Shown in pieces: positions 17,581-24,610 of a DNA stretch of 64,000 bases; the first letter of the stretch is position 1; each line of letters begins with the position of its first letter. The translations under genes and the position numbers were made by a program. Below the pieces are notes generated by a model, which was given only the letters and a program-made list of their open reading frames with translations, made no database searches and was not told the DNA's origin. The stretch is from Flavobacterium sediminilitoris (GTDB lineage Bacteria; Bacteroidota; Bacteroidia; Flavobacteriales; Flavobacteriaceae): assembly GCF_023008245.1 (NCBI RefSeq), contig NZ_CP090145.1, positions 1,116,001 to 1,180,000 on the forward strand. Reading direction: 5' to 3'.

Positions 17581-17616
17581 AACAAAAAACCCAGCATTAA
17601 TGCTGGGTTTTTTGTT
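17581..17616. terminator. Bidirectional rho-independent terminator shared by convergent genes
   Basis: A perfect 36-bp palindrome (17581-17616) with core CCCAGCAT/ATGCTGGG and A/T runs on both flanks. It ends gltX on the plus strand and touches the stop of the minus-strand gene at 17616. Confidence 0.92.
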
Positions 17617-18722
17617 TAATTACTATTTTTTATTTCATTATTTAGATCTTCTATTGCCTTATTTGGTAATTGTTCAATCATACCGGAAAATCTCTTTGAA
17701 TATAAAATTCCACCATCAGTCGAATGAACTACTTGCAAGATTTTATCTGTTTCAATTAAATTGAATTTTAAATAATAAAAATCTTCACCTTTCATAATTT
17801 TATCACTAATTAAGTTAGAATTTAAAACTTCATAATCATAATCATACTTTTTATTTAGTTTGCTATAATCATTTTTCTTTTTTTGAAGAACCCTTATATC
17901 ATAGTAACAATAAACTTCATAAGGAATAATCAATTTTGTATCTTTCAAAACTTTAATTGATTCCGTATTTACAAATTCACTAAAAGCAGAAATTTTAGTT
18001 TCATTTTCAATAAACGAATTAATTCTTTGAATGTTATTTAATAAAAAACCTGGTTTATTATCATACATAAAATCTTCATTATAAAGATTATTATAAATAT
18101 CATTATTAAAAGAAGTTAAATCTGTCATGAAAGTAGAAGGTGAAAAAAAATAATCAAAGTATACTAAAAAATTATCACTCATTAAAAAATTACAAATTTC
18201 AATTCTGTGATTCTTAAAAACTTCATATCTTTTAGATGTACTTGTATATGATTCTTTATCTATTAAAAAAAAATCAAAATAGTTACTGTAATAAGATCTA
18301 GTACTAGTTCTATCTGACTCATTTACAATATTTCCACTTGTACCAGACCTATTTGGATTATTTGAAGAAGCATTATTTAAAGTTACATGAGAAAGGTTTT
18401 TATGTGTTTTTTTTTTTGAAAAAGTAAGAGTTTGGTTTTGATAAGTTGCAAAAGAATAATCACCGTTTAGATAATTTATCATTTTGAAATCATTGATAGA
18501 AACGACACTAAATGGAGTAACTGTCCAAGATTTAGATAAAATATCTTCCATAATTTTTTTATCAATAAAATTAGAAAAGATAAAAATAGTTTCAGTATTT
18601 TTAAAGGTATTTATTCTACCATCATCATACTTTTTAATTTCGTTATTCCTTAAATCATTACCTAATGAAATTTGAGAATGTGAAAAGATTGAAAAAAATA
18701 AAAAAAGAATAATATATTTCAT
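17616..18722 (-). CDS. Exported protein of unknown function
   Basis: I start at the ATG at 18722 (MKYIILFLFFSIFSHSQ, a signal peptide), giving 368 residues; an in-frame extension to 18758 would put 12 hydrophobic residues in front and looks spurious. The mature protein is rich in Asn, Asp, Tyr, Phe and Lys, with a Ser/Asn/Thr patch around residue 125 (NNASSNNPNRSGTSGN). The C-terminal region (HSTDGGILYSKRFSGMIEQLP) looks like a compact beta domain. There is no lipobox, catalytic motif or sorting domain. I do not recognise the family. It precedes gltX convergently and shares its terminator. Confidence 0.65.
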   Translation of the reverse strand: MKYIILFLFFSIFSHSQISLGNDLRNNEIKKYDDGRINTFKNTETIFIFSNFIDKKIMEDILSKSWTVTPFSVVSINDFKMINYLNGDYSFATYQNQTLTFSKKKTHKNLSHVTLNNASSNNPNRSGTSGNIVNESDRTSTRSYYSNYFDFFLIDKESYTSTSKRYEVFKNHRIEICNFLMSDNFLVYFDYFFSPSTFMTDLTSFNNDIYNNLYNEDFMYDNKPGFLLNNIQRINSFIENETKISAFSEFVNTESIKVLKDTKLIIPYEVYCYYDIRVLQKKKNDYSKLNKKYDYDYEVLNSNLISDKIMKGEDFYYLKFNLIETDKILQVVHSTDGGILYSKRFSGMIEQLPNKAIEDLNNEIKNSN

Positions 18723-18792
18723 AATATAAAAAAATTTAAAAAGCCAAATGTAAAACATTCAGCTTTATAATAAAATAGTTTAATTGGGTAAA

Positions 18793-19440
18793 CTACAAAT
18801 AAAAAGTAATCATACCACTAAGAATACCATAATTAGCTTTAAACTTTTCATTTCCATTTAAAAGTTTTAATTCATCACTTTTATTTAGATTATTCATAAA
18901 ATTATTTACTCCATACTGATAAGAAACATGTAATCGTACATTTTTAATTCCTGCTGTAATTCCTGCATAAATATTTCCGTTAATTTTAGTAATATCGGTA
19001 ATATCCTTTGCTGTAATAAGAGGACTATCTTTTAATAATTTTAATTCATCTTCTTCATCAATAGCCAGTTTACCATTAATTTGAAGTACTGGACCAATTT
19101 CAAAAGTTAAGTGATTTTCAATAATCATATAACTACCGGTAAGATAAATTTGAACAGCAGACATCTTATAGTTAATGTCTTTATCTAAAACGGATTGAAG
19201 TGAAAAATTACTTTCGGTAAAATTCATACCAAAAGCCATTTGCCAATCATTATAATAATTTCCTCTTAAAGAAAATCCTCCTATCCAACCTGTCTCAGGT
19301 TTAGCATTAAACTGATCAGAAAATAAACTCATTTGAGTTATTCCACCAGAAATTCCAATTCTATTGCTATCTCTACTTCCGTATTGAGCATTAATTGAAA
19401 AAGTAACTAGTAGGGTTAATAAACAGATAACTTTTTTCAT
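18793..19440 (-). CDS. Outer-membrane beta-barrel protein (THC0290_0291/PorT-like)
   Basis: This 215-residue protein has a signal peptide (MKKVICLLTLLVTFSINAQ). Alternating amphipathic strands follow with barrel-like turns (GISGGITQMSLF, GWIGGFSLRGNYYNDWQMAFGMNF, IYAGITAGIKNVRLHVSYQYGVNNF), and the last strand ends YGILSGMITFYL with aromatic and Leu residues at the terminus. This looks like the small eight-strand barrel families common in flavobacteria; I judge it nearest to the THC0290_0291 type. No ligand or activity is evident. A -7 element at 19461-19468 lies 20 nt upstream, so the gene has its own promoter. Confidence 0.7.
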   Translation of the reverse strand: MKKVICLLTLLVTFSINAQYGSRDSNRIGISGGITQMSLFSDQFNAKPETGWIGGFSLRGNYYNDWQMAFGMNFTESNFSLQSVLDKDINYKMSAVQIYLTGSYMIIENHLTFEIGPVLQINGKLAIDEEDELKLLKDSPLITAKDITDITKINGNIYAGITAGIKNVRLHVSYQYGVNNFMNNLNKSDELKLLNGNEKFKANYGILSGMITFYL

Positions 19441-19460
19441 TATATTTTATTTAATATGTT

Positions 19461-19468
19461 CAAAAATA
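19461..19468 (-). promoter_or_regulatory. -7 promoter element of the outer-membrane barrel gene
   Basis: On the minus strand this reads TATTTTTG, exact to TAnnTTTG, ending 20 nt before the ATG at 19440. Confidence 0.5.
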
Positions 19469-19543
19469 ATATTATTAATTAAATCATGTAACTTTTCTCG
19501 ATAAAAAGCGTATAATAACTATAACCAATTAATTAATTAACTC

Positions 19544-20521
19544 ATGCCATCATTTTTTATTATTCTCCTAGTACTAGGATTATTTCTTTTTTTAAGTTCA
19601 TTTTTTACAGTAAAACAACAAACGGCTGCTATTATTGAACGCTTTGGTAAATATGCAAGTACACGTACATCAGGTTTACAATTAAAAATTCCTGTAGTAG
19701 ATAGAATTGCTGGAAAAGTAAATCTTAGAATACAACAATTAGATGTAATTATTGAAACCAAAACAAAAGACAACGTATTTGTTAAACTAAAAGTTTCAGT
19801 ACAGTTTAAAGTATTACAAGAAAAAGTATACGAAGCTTTTTATAAATTAGAATATCCTCACGATCAAATTACATCATATGTATTTGATGTGGTACGTGCT
19901 GAAGTTCCAAAATTAAAATTAGATGACGTTTTTGAACGTAAAGATGATATTGCTGTTGCAGTAAAACGTGAATTAAACGAAGCAATGTCTACTTACGGTT
20001 ATGATATCATTAATACGTTAATTACTGATATTGATCCAGATATTCAAGTTAAAAATGCTATGAATAGAATTAATGCTGCTGATAGAGAAAAAACCGCTGC
20101 TGAATATGAAGCAGAAGCAGGAAGAATTAGAATTGTTGCCAAAGCAAAAGCGGAAGCGGAAAGCAAAAGATTACAAGGACAAGGTATTGCAGATCAACGT
20201 AGAGAAATTGCTCGTGGATTAGTAGAATCTGTAGATGTACTAAATAGAGTAGGGATTAACTCTCAAGAAGCTTCTGCTTTAATTGTTGTTACACAACATT
20301 ATGATACACTTCAAGCTATTGGTGCAGATACTAATTCTAACTTAATTTTATTACCAAACTCACCACAAGCTGGTAGCGAAATGTTAAATAATATGGTAGC
20401 TAGTTTTACAGCAAGTAACCAAGTTGGTGAAGCTATGAAAAAAGCAAATAGTAATAAAAGAAAAGGAACTGGTAAAAAAGATATTTTTGGAGGAACTGAA
20501 GAAAATGAATCTGAAGAGTAA
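19544..20521 (+). CDS. SPFH/band-7 (stomatin-like, QmcA-type) membrane protein
   Basis: This 325-residue protein has one N-terminal membrane anchor (FFIILLVLGLFLFLSSFF, residues 3-22). The SPFH domain follows (TVKQQTAAIIERFGKYASTRTSGLQLKIPVVDRIAGKVNLRIQQLDV), then a helix with ANAMNRINAADREK-type and EAEAGRIRIVAKAKAEAESKRLQGQGIADQRREIARG repeats. These make it a slipin/QmcA-like scaffold that assembles into large rings and helps proteases such as FtsH. The C-terminus is a charged disordered tail (NKRKGTGKKDIFGGTEENESEE). No NfeD-like gene is next to it. It runs against its neighbours and is followed by its own hairpin terminator. Confidence 0.92.
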   Translation: MPSFFIILLVLGLFLFLSSFFTVKQQTAAIIERFGKYASTRTSGLQLKIPVVDRIAGKVNLRIQQLDVIIETKTKDNVFVKLKVSVQFKVLQEKVYEAFYKLEYPHDQITSYVFDVVRAEVPKLKLDDVFERKDDIAVAVKRELNEAMSTYGYDIINTLITDIDPDIQVKNAMNRINAADREKTAAEYEAEAGRIRIVAKAKAEAESKRLQGQGIADQRREIARGLVESVDVLNRVGINSQEASALIVVTQHYDTLQAIGADTNSNLILLPNSPQAGSEMLNNMVASFTASNQVGEAMKKANSNKRKGTGKKDIFGGTEENESEE

Positions 20522-20545
20522 AAAAAATTTACAAAAAACTTTTTT

Positions 20546-20577
20546 AAAACCATCAATCATAAATTGGTGGTTTTTTT
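20546..20577 (+). terminator. Terminator of the stomatin-like gene
   Basis: Arms AAAACCATCAAT (20546-20557) and ATTGGTGGTTT (20563-20573) pair with one T-G wobble, followed by a T run. Confidence 0.75.
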
Positions 20578-20810
20578 GTAAAAAAACTTTTGAAATTATT
20601 AAAATATAATATCATGAAGTCAAAAAAATAATTATATATATATATTTTAAGTCAAAATTAAAATAAAGCTATTTCTGACACTTTTATATCCTCACCTTTA
20701 AAATCATATTACCTAATTTTAAAAACACAATAAAACGAAAATATAAAAGCTATTTTTAATAAGAATTAACTATATAATTCTATTTTATAATAGTAAAAAT
20801 TAATAATAAT

Positions 20811-20836
20811 AAAAGCCTCTATAAATCGAGGCTTTT
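20811..20836 (-). terminator. Terminator of glnS
   Basis: AAAAGCCTC (20811-20819) pairs with GAGGCTTTT (20828-20836) around an 8-nt loop, 19 bp after the glnS stop on the minus strand. Confidence 0.82.
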
Positions 20837-20855
20837 ATATATAAAATCTATTATA

Positions 20856-22538
20856 TTATTTTGATTCAACTTTTGTCCAAGTGTCTCTCAAACCTACAGT
20901 TTTATTAAAAACTAATTTTTCTGATGATGAATCTCTGTCGACACAAAAATATCCCAAACGTTGAAATTGGAAATGATCCAATTCTTTTGAAGATTGTAAA
21001 CTTGGTTCTACATAACCTGTAATTACTTCAAGTGAATTTGGATTAATATATTCTTTGAAATCTACATCTTTATTACCATCCGGGTTTTCATGAGTAAATA
21101 ATCTATCATAAACACGAACTTCTGCTTCAACTGCATGCGCTGTAGATACCCAGTGAATGGTACCTTTTACTTTACGCTTACTAGCTTCTGTACCGCTTCC
21201 AGATTTAGAATCTACATCATACGTACAGTGAATTTCGGTAATATTACCTTCAGCATCTTTTACAACTGATTCACCTTTAATGATATACGCATTTTTCAAA
21301 CGAACTTCAGTTCCTAAAGACAAACGGAAGAATTTCTTGTGTGCTTCTTCTTGGAAATCTTCTCTTTCAATATATAATTCTTTAGAAAAAGGTAATTGAC
21401 GGTAAGTCATTACTTCTTCTTCTGGATTATTTTCAGCTTCTAACCATTCTTCTTGACCTTCTGGATAATTAGTAATAACCAATTTCACAGGGTTTAAAAC
21501 AGCCATAACACGTGGTGCCACTTTATTTAAATCTTCACGAACACAGAAATCCAATAAAGAAACATCAATCAAATTGGTACGTTTAGCAATACCAATTGTA
21601 TTAGCAAAGTTACGAATAGCAGTAGCTGTAATTCCACGTCTTCTCATACCAGAAATAGTACTCATACGAGGATCATCCCAACCTGTAACATGATTTTCTT
21701 CAACTAATTGTAATAACTTACGCTTAGAAACTACAGTATGTGACAAGTTTCTACGCGCAAACTCACGTTGTTTTGGACGTACTTTAGTTTCATCGTAAAT
21801 TTGGTTTAAAAACCAATCGTATAATTCACGGTGTGGTAAAAATTCAAGTGTACAGAAAGAGTGCGAAACTTGTTCTAAATAATCACTTTCTCCATGCGCC
21901 CAGTCGTACATTGGATAAATACACCAATCATTACCGGTACGGTGGTGATGTGCATGCATAATACGATACATAATAGGATCACGCATTAACATGTTATTCG
22001 CATTCATTGATATTTTAGCACGTAAAACGTGAGTTCCTTTTTCAAACTCACCCTTTTTCATACGTTCAAATAAATCCAAATTTTCTTCTATAGAGCGATT
22101 ACGATAAGGAGAATCTGTACCAGGAGTAGTAGGCGTGCCTTTTTGAACAGCCATATCTTCAGAGGATTGACTATCAACATAGGCTTTACCTTTTTTGATT
22201 AATTCAACAGCCCAATCATATAATTGTTGGAAATAATCAGATGCATAACATTCATTATCCCAATTATATCCTAACCATTCAACATCGCGCTTAATAGCAT
22301 CTACAAATTCTTGTTCTTCTTTAGAAGGATTTGTATCATCAAAACGAAGGTTAACAGGTGCATTATAATCTATTCCCAAACCAAAATTTAAACAAATAGC
22401 ACTGGCATGACCAATGTGTAAATAACCATTAGGTTCAGGTGGAAAACGAAAACGTAATTTATCTTTTGACAAACCATTTTTTAAATCTTGTTCTATGATT
22501 TGTTCTATAAAATTCAATGATTTCTCTTCAGTTGACAT
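20856..22538 (-). CDS. glnS: Glutamine--tRNA ligase
   Basis: This class I synthetase charges tRNA-Gln directly. The 560-residue form starts at the ATG at 22538 (MSTEEKSLNFIEQIIEQDL); a start 7 codons upstream at 22559 overlaps the -7 element and is unlikely. Motifs are the HIGH region RFPPEPNGYLHIGHASAICLNFG, the GlnRS-specific RFDDTNP, the active-site region YPMYDWAHGESDYLE, and the KMSKS equivalent VVSKRKL. The C-terminal half is the two-barrel anticodon-binding domain (VDFKEYINPNSLEVITGYVEPSL). Having GlnRS in addition to GltX suggests this organism does not depend on the indirect Glu-tRNA-Gln amidation route, although both can coexist in Bacteroidota. Confidence 0.97.
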   Translation of the reverse strand: MSTEEKSLNFIEQIIEQDLKNGLSKDKLRFRFPPEPNGYLHIGHASAICLNFGLGIDYNAPVNLRFDDTNPSKEEQEFVDAIKRDVEWLGYNWDNECYASDYFQQLYDWAVELIKKGKAYVDSQSSEDMAVQKGTPTTPGTDSPYRNRSIEENLDLFERMKKGEFEKGTHVLRAKISMNANNMLMRDPIMYRIMHAHHHRTGNDWCIYPMYDWAHGESDYLEQVSHSFCTLEFLPHRELYDWFLNQIYDETKVRPKQREFARRNLSHTVVSKRKLLQLVEENHVTGWDDPRMSTISGMRRRGITATAIRNFANTIGIAKRTNLIDVSLLDFCVREDLNKVAPRVMAVLNPVKLVITNYPEGQEEWLEAENNPEEEVMTYRQLPFSKELYIEREDFQEEAHKKFFRLSLGTEVRLKNAYIIKGESVVKDAEGNITEIHCTYDVDSKSGSGTEASKRKVKGTIHWVSTAHAVEAEVRVYDRLFTHENPDGNKDVDFKEYINPNSLEVITGYVEPSLQSSKELDHFQFQRLGYFCVDRDSSSEKLVFNKTVGLRDTWTKVESK

Positions 22539-22556
22539 AAGAATTATTAATTTTGA

Positions 22557-22564
22557 CAAAGATA
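22557..22564 (-). promoter_or_regulatory. -7 promoter element of glnS
   Basis: On the minus strand this reads TATCTTTG, ending 18 nt before the ATG at 22538. Its position decides between the two possible glnS starts. Confidence 0.6.
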
Positions 22565-22614
22565 AGTTTAATTAATCAATTATAAAATTTTCAAATTGGT
22601 TGTAATATTTAAAA

Positions 22615-22974
22615 ATGGGAACAATAAAATTAAATAATATACGTACGTTTTCTTACCATGGATGTTTAATTGAAGAAGGTAAAATAGGTAGTGATTATAG
22701 TGTAGATTTAGAAATAAAAACAGATTTACGTAAATCTGCAAAAACAGATGATTTAGCTGATACTGTTGATTATGTGCATCTTAATAAAATTGTGTTTGAA
22801 GAAATGGCAATTAGGGCTAAATTATTAGAGCATGTTACACATAGAATAATTGTTAGAATTTTTAAAGAATTACCACAAATATCAAGAATAAAAATAGCTG
22901 TTTCTAAATTAAATCCGCCAATTGGTGGTGATGTAGCATCCGTAACAGTAGAAATGGAAGAATATAGAAATTAA
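22615..22974 (+). CDS. folB: Dihydroneopterin aldolase
   Basis: FolB converts 7,8-dihydroneopterin to 6-hydroxymethyl-dihydropterin and glycolaldehyde in folate synthesis. The 119-residue length is standard. The opening FSYHGCLIEEGKIGSDYSVDLEIKTDL matches the family pattern, with the conserved F-x-x-H-G-C/V and the E-x-x-x-G-x-x-F-x-V-D region. DTVDYVHLNKIV and LLEHVTHRIIVRIFKELP supply the catalytic Glu/Lys and pterin-binding residues, and SKLNPPIGGDVASVTVEMEE is the C-terminal strand. It is divergent from glnS. tRNA-Cys follows it on the same strand but has its own promoter. Confidence 0.95.
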   Translation: MGTIKLNNIRTFSYHGCLIEEGKIGSDYSVDLEIKTDLRKSAKTDDLADTVDYVHLNKIVFEEMAIRAKLLEHVTHRIIVRIFKELPQISRIKIAVSKLNPPIGGDVASVTVEMEEYRN

Positions 22975-23026
22975 AAAATAGAGTTATAAAAAGTAACTTA
23001 GTTTTAGATTTTTTAAAATAATTTTC

Positions 23027-23034
23027 TATATTTG
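23027..23034 (+). promoter_or_regulatory. -7 promoter element of tRNA-Cys
   Basis: TATATTTG lies 14 nt before the tRNA 5' end at 23049, giving a leader of about 10 nt for RNase P to remove. Confidence 0.6.
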
Positions 23035-23048
23035 CAATCCAATTGTAG

Positions 23049-23119
23049 GGCGTCGTGGCCGAGCGGCTAGGCACCGGTCTGCAAAACCGTCTACTCCGGT
23101 TCGAATCCGGACGATGCCT
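23049..23119 (+). tRNA. tRNA-Cys (anticodon GCA)
   Basis: This is a 71-nt cloverleaf. The acceptor stem GGCGTCG / CGATGCC pairs fully (one G-U), and the discriminator base is U73, the cysteine identity base. The anticodon loop CTGCAAA gives GCA, and the T arm TCCGG-TTCGAAT-CCGGA is perfect. The 27-43 pair at the base of the anticodon stem is a C-U mismatch. The 3' CCA is not encoded (the sequence continues CAAA), so tRNA nucleotidyltransferase must add it. A hairpin terminator starts 2 nt later. Confidence 0.96.
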
Positions 23120-23120
23120 C

Positions 23121-23153
23121 AAAAAAAGAGCTACTTTTCAGTAGCTCTTTTTT
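23121..23153. terminator. Bidirectional terminator after tRNA-Cys
   Basis: Stem GAGCTACT (23128-23135) / AGTAGCTC (23140-23147), loop TTTC, with A and T runs on both sides. It serves tRNA-Cys on the plus strand and the LysE-type gene, whose stop at 23152 overlaps it, on the minus strand. Confidence 0.92.
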
Positions 23154-23835
23154 ATTTTTTAAATTTTTCTATAACCTCTTTAATTTTTTCTTTTTCTTTT
23201 GGAAAGAAACCTTGTAACATAAAAAACAATCCAAAAATTAAAATTACCATACTTATAACCCTTTTAATTTTATAAATATTCTGTGGTGTTAATTTATGTT
23301 TTAACTGCTTAGCTAATAAAATTTTTGCAGTATCAAATAGGAGATAAAAAAATAAAATAGCGGTAAAAAATAATGATATTCTACTTGTATTCATTTCCAT
23401 TTGAGGTCCATAAGTAATAATTATCATTAACCAAAAACCTAATACTCCTATATTTATAAAATTTAAAAGAAATCCTTTAAAGAAAAGTGCAAAATAATTA
23501 TTCTTTTGAATATTATCTTCGTCATCTATTATTTCTTGTTTCTTTTTAAAATTTCTTTTTAATAAAATAAAAGATATTACTCCATAAGCTAACATAATAA
23601 ATCCTCCAATAATAAATAAAAAAGGATTATCTTTTAATTGTTCAAGTAATTGATTAGTACTTAAATAAGCTATAAGTATAAAAATAATATCAGCAAAAAC
23701 TATACCTAAATCTAAGGTAAATGCAGCGCGAAAACCTTTTGTGATACTAGTTTCTAGTAATACGAAAAAACCAGGACCTATTGAAAAAGCTAAAAGCAAT
23801 CCCCAAGGAATTGCTGTTAATATATCATGCCACAT
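23152..23835 (-). CDS. LysE/RhtB-family exporter
   Basis: This 227-residue inner-membrane protein has about six hydrophobic helices. The start is the family signature: IPWGLLLAFSIGPGFFVLLETSITKGFRAAFTLDLGIVFAD (G-P-G/S near residue 20 and the Arg-Gly-x-x-A loop). Members export amino acids such as lysine, threonine or homoserine, but the substrate cannot be read from sequence. A highly charged cytoplasmic loop lies near residues 95-110 (KRNFKKKQEIIDDEDN), and the C-terminus is basic and acidic (PKEKEKIKEVIEKFKK). The stop is inside the terminator shared with tRNA-Cys. Confidence 0.85.
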   Translation of the reverse strand: MWHDILTAIPWGLLLAFSIGPGFFVLLETSITKGFRAAFTLDLGIVFADIIFILIAYLSTNQLLEQLKDNPFLFIIGGFIMLAYGVISFILLKRNFKKKQEIIDDEDNIQKNNYFALFFKGFLLNFINIGVLGFWLMIIITYGPQMEMNTSRISLFFTAILFFYLLFDTAKILLAKQLKHKLTPQNIYKIKRVISMVILIFGLFFMLQGFFPKEKEKIKEVIEKFKK

Positions 23836-23886
23836 AAAATATGTCGAAAATTAAAGTATTAGGAATACGAAGTTAATAAAAAAAAA

Positions 23887-24552
23887 CTACTTCGCTTGTT
23901 CTATAGAACCTCCTGCAACTATTTTTTGATCTATTTGTCTTGGTTTACCATAAATTAAAATAGTTCCACCAGCTCTTACTTTTGCTTCTACAAAATCAGT
24001 AGCATTAATATCGGCTTCACCACCAGCATTTGCTGTAATTATAGTTTGTTTCGTAATTAAATCTTTTGCTTCAAATTTTCCTCCAGAATTAACTAAAACA
24101 TCTGAATATTCAGCATTTCCTGTTAATTCTAAAATACTTCCTTGAGATGCTTTTGCAACTAATCTGTCTATATCTAGTTTTAATTTTACTTCTGAACCTT
24201 CTTTAGCAATAATATTAAAATTTATTCCTTCAAAAATTTCATTTGAAGCTACTCTAGATCCTTCATTAGCTTCAACTGCTTCTAATTTTGTATAATAAAC
24301 TGTTGCAGAAATATTATCTCCTTTTAGTAAATTACCAAAACTCATTCTAATTTTTAATTCGCCATTTTTATTAACAAGTTCTACATCACTTGTTTTATCT
24401 CCTTTTAAAACTACTTTATTTTTATCTCCTTTAACTAAGATAACATCAATTTTATCAAAAGCGGTTACTTTTGAAAATTCACCAACAGTTTTTTCAACTT
24501 GAGAAAATGCTACTGAACTGATTAATAATAAACTAAAAACTATTTTTTTCAT
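23887..24552 (-). CDS. Head-GIN domain (DUF2807) exported protein
   Basis: This 221-residue protein has a signal peptide (MKKIVFSLLLISSVAFS). A repetitive beta structure follows, typical of the head-GIN/putative auto-transporter adhesin domain: FDKIDVILVKGDKNKVVLKGDK, LEAVEANEGSRVASNEIFEG, and runs such as GSILELTGNAEYSDVLVNSGGKFEAKDL. G-A/S steps with alternating V/I/L indicate a right-handed beta-solenoid. The family is widespread in Bacteroidota, its role is uncertain, and an envelope location is likely. There is no lipobox, unlike the second copy at 43489, so the two probably sit in different places in the envelope. Confidence 0.85.
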   Translation of the reverse strand: MKKIVFSLLLISSVAFSQVEKTVGEFSKVTAFDKIDVILVKGDKNKVVLKGDKTSDVELVNKNGELKIRMSFGNLLKGDNISATVYYTKLEAVEANEGSRVASNEIFEGINFNIIAKEGSEVKLKLDIDRLVAKASQGSILELTGNAEYSDVLVNSGGKFEAKDLITKQTIITANAGGEADINATDFVEAKVRAGGTILIYGKPRQIDQKIVAGGSIEQAK

Positions 24553-24610
24553 ATTAAACTATTTTATTTATTGAATATATTTAGTACATCTCTTAAATAA
24601 AAAAATCTAT

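Larger units (their letters stand above)
20522..20855. other. AT-rich intergenic region with two terminators
   Basis: About 330 bp between convergent genes, holding one hairpin for the stomatin-like gene and one for glnS. The middle (about 20580-20800) is very AT-rich and shows no gene, RNA motif or repeat that I can support. Confidence 0.7.
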
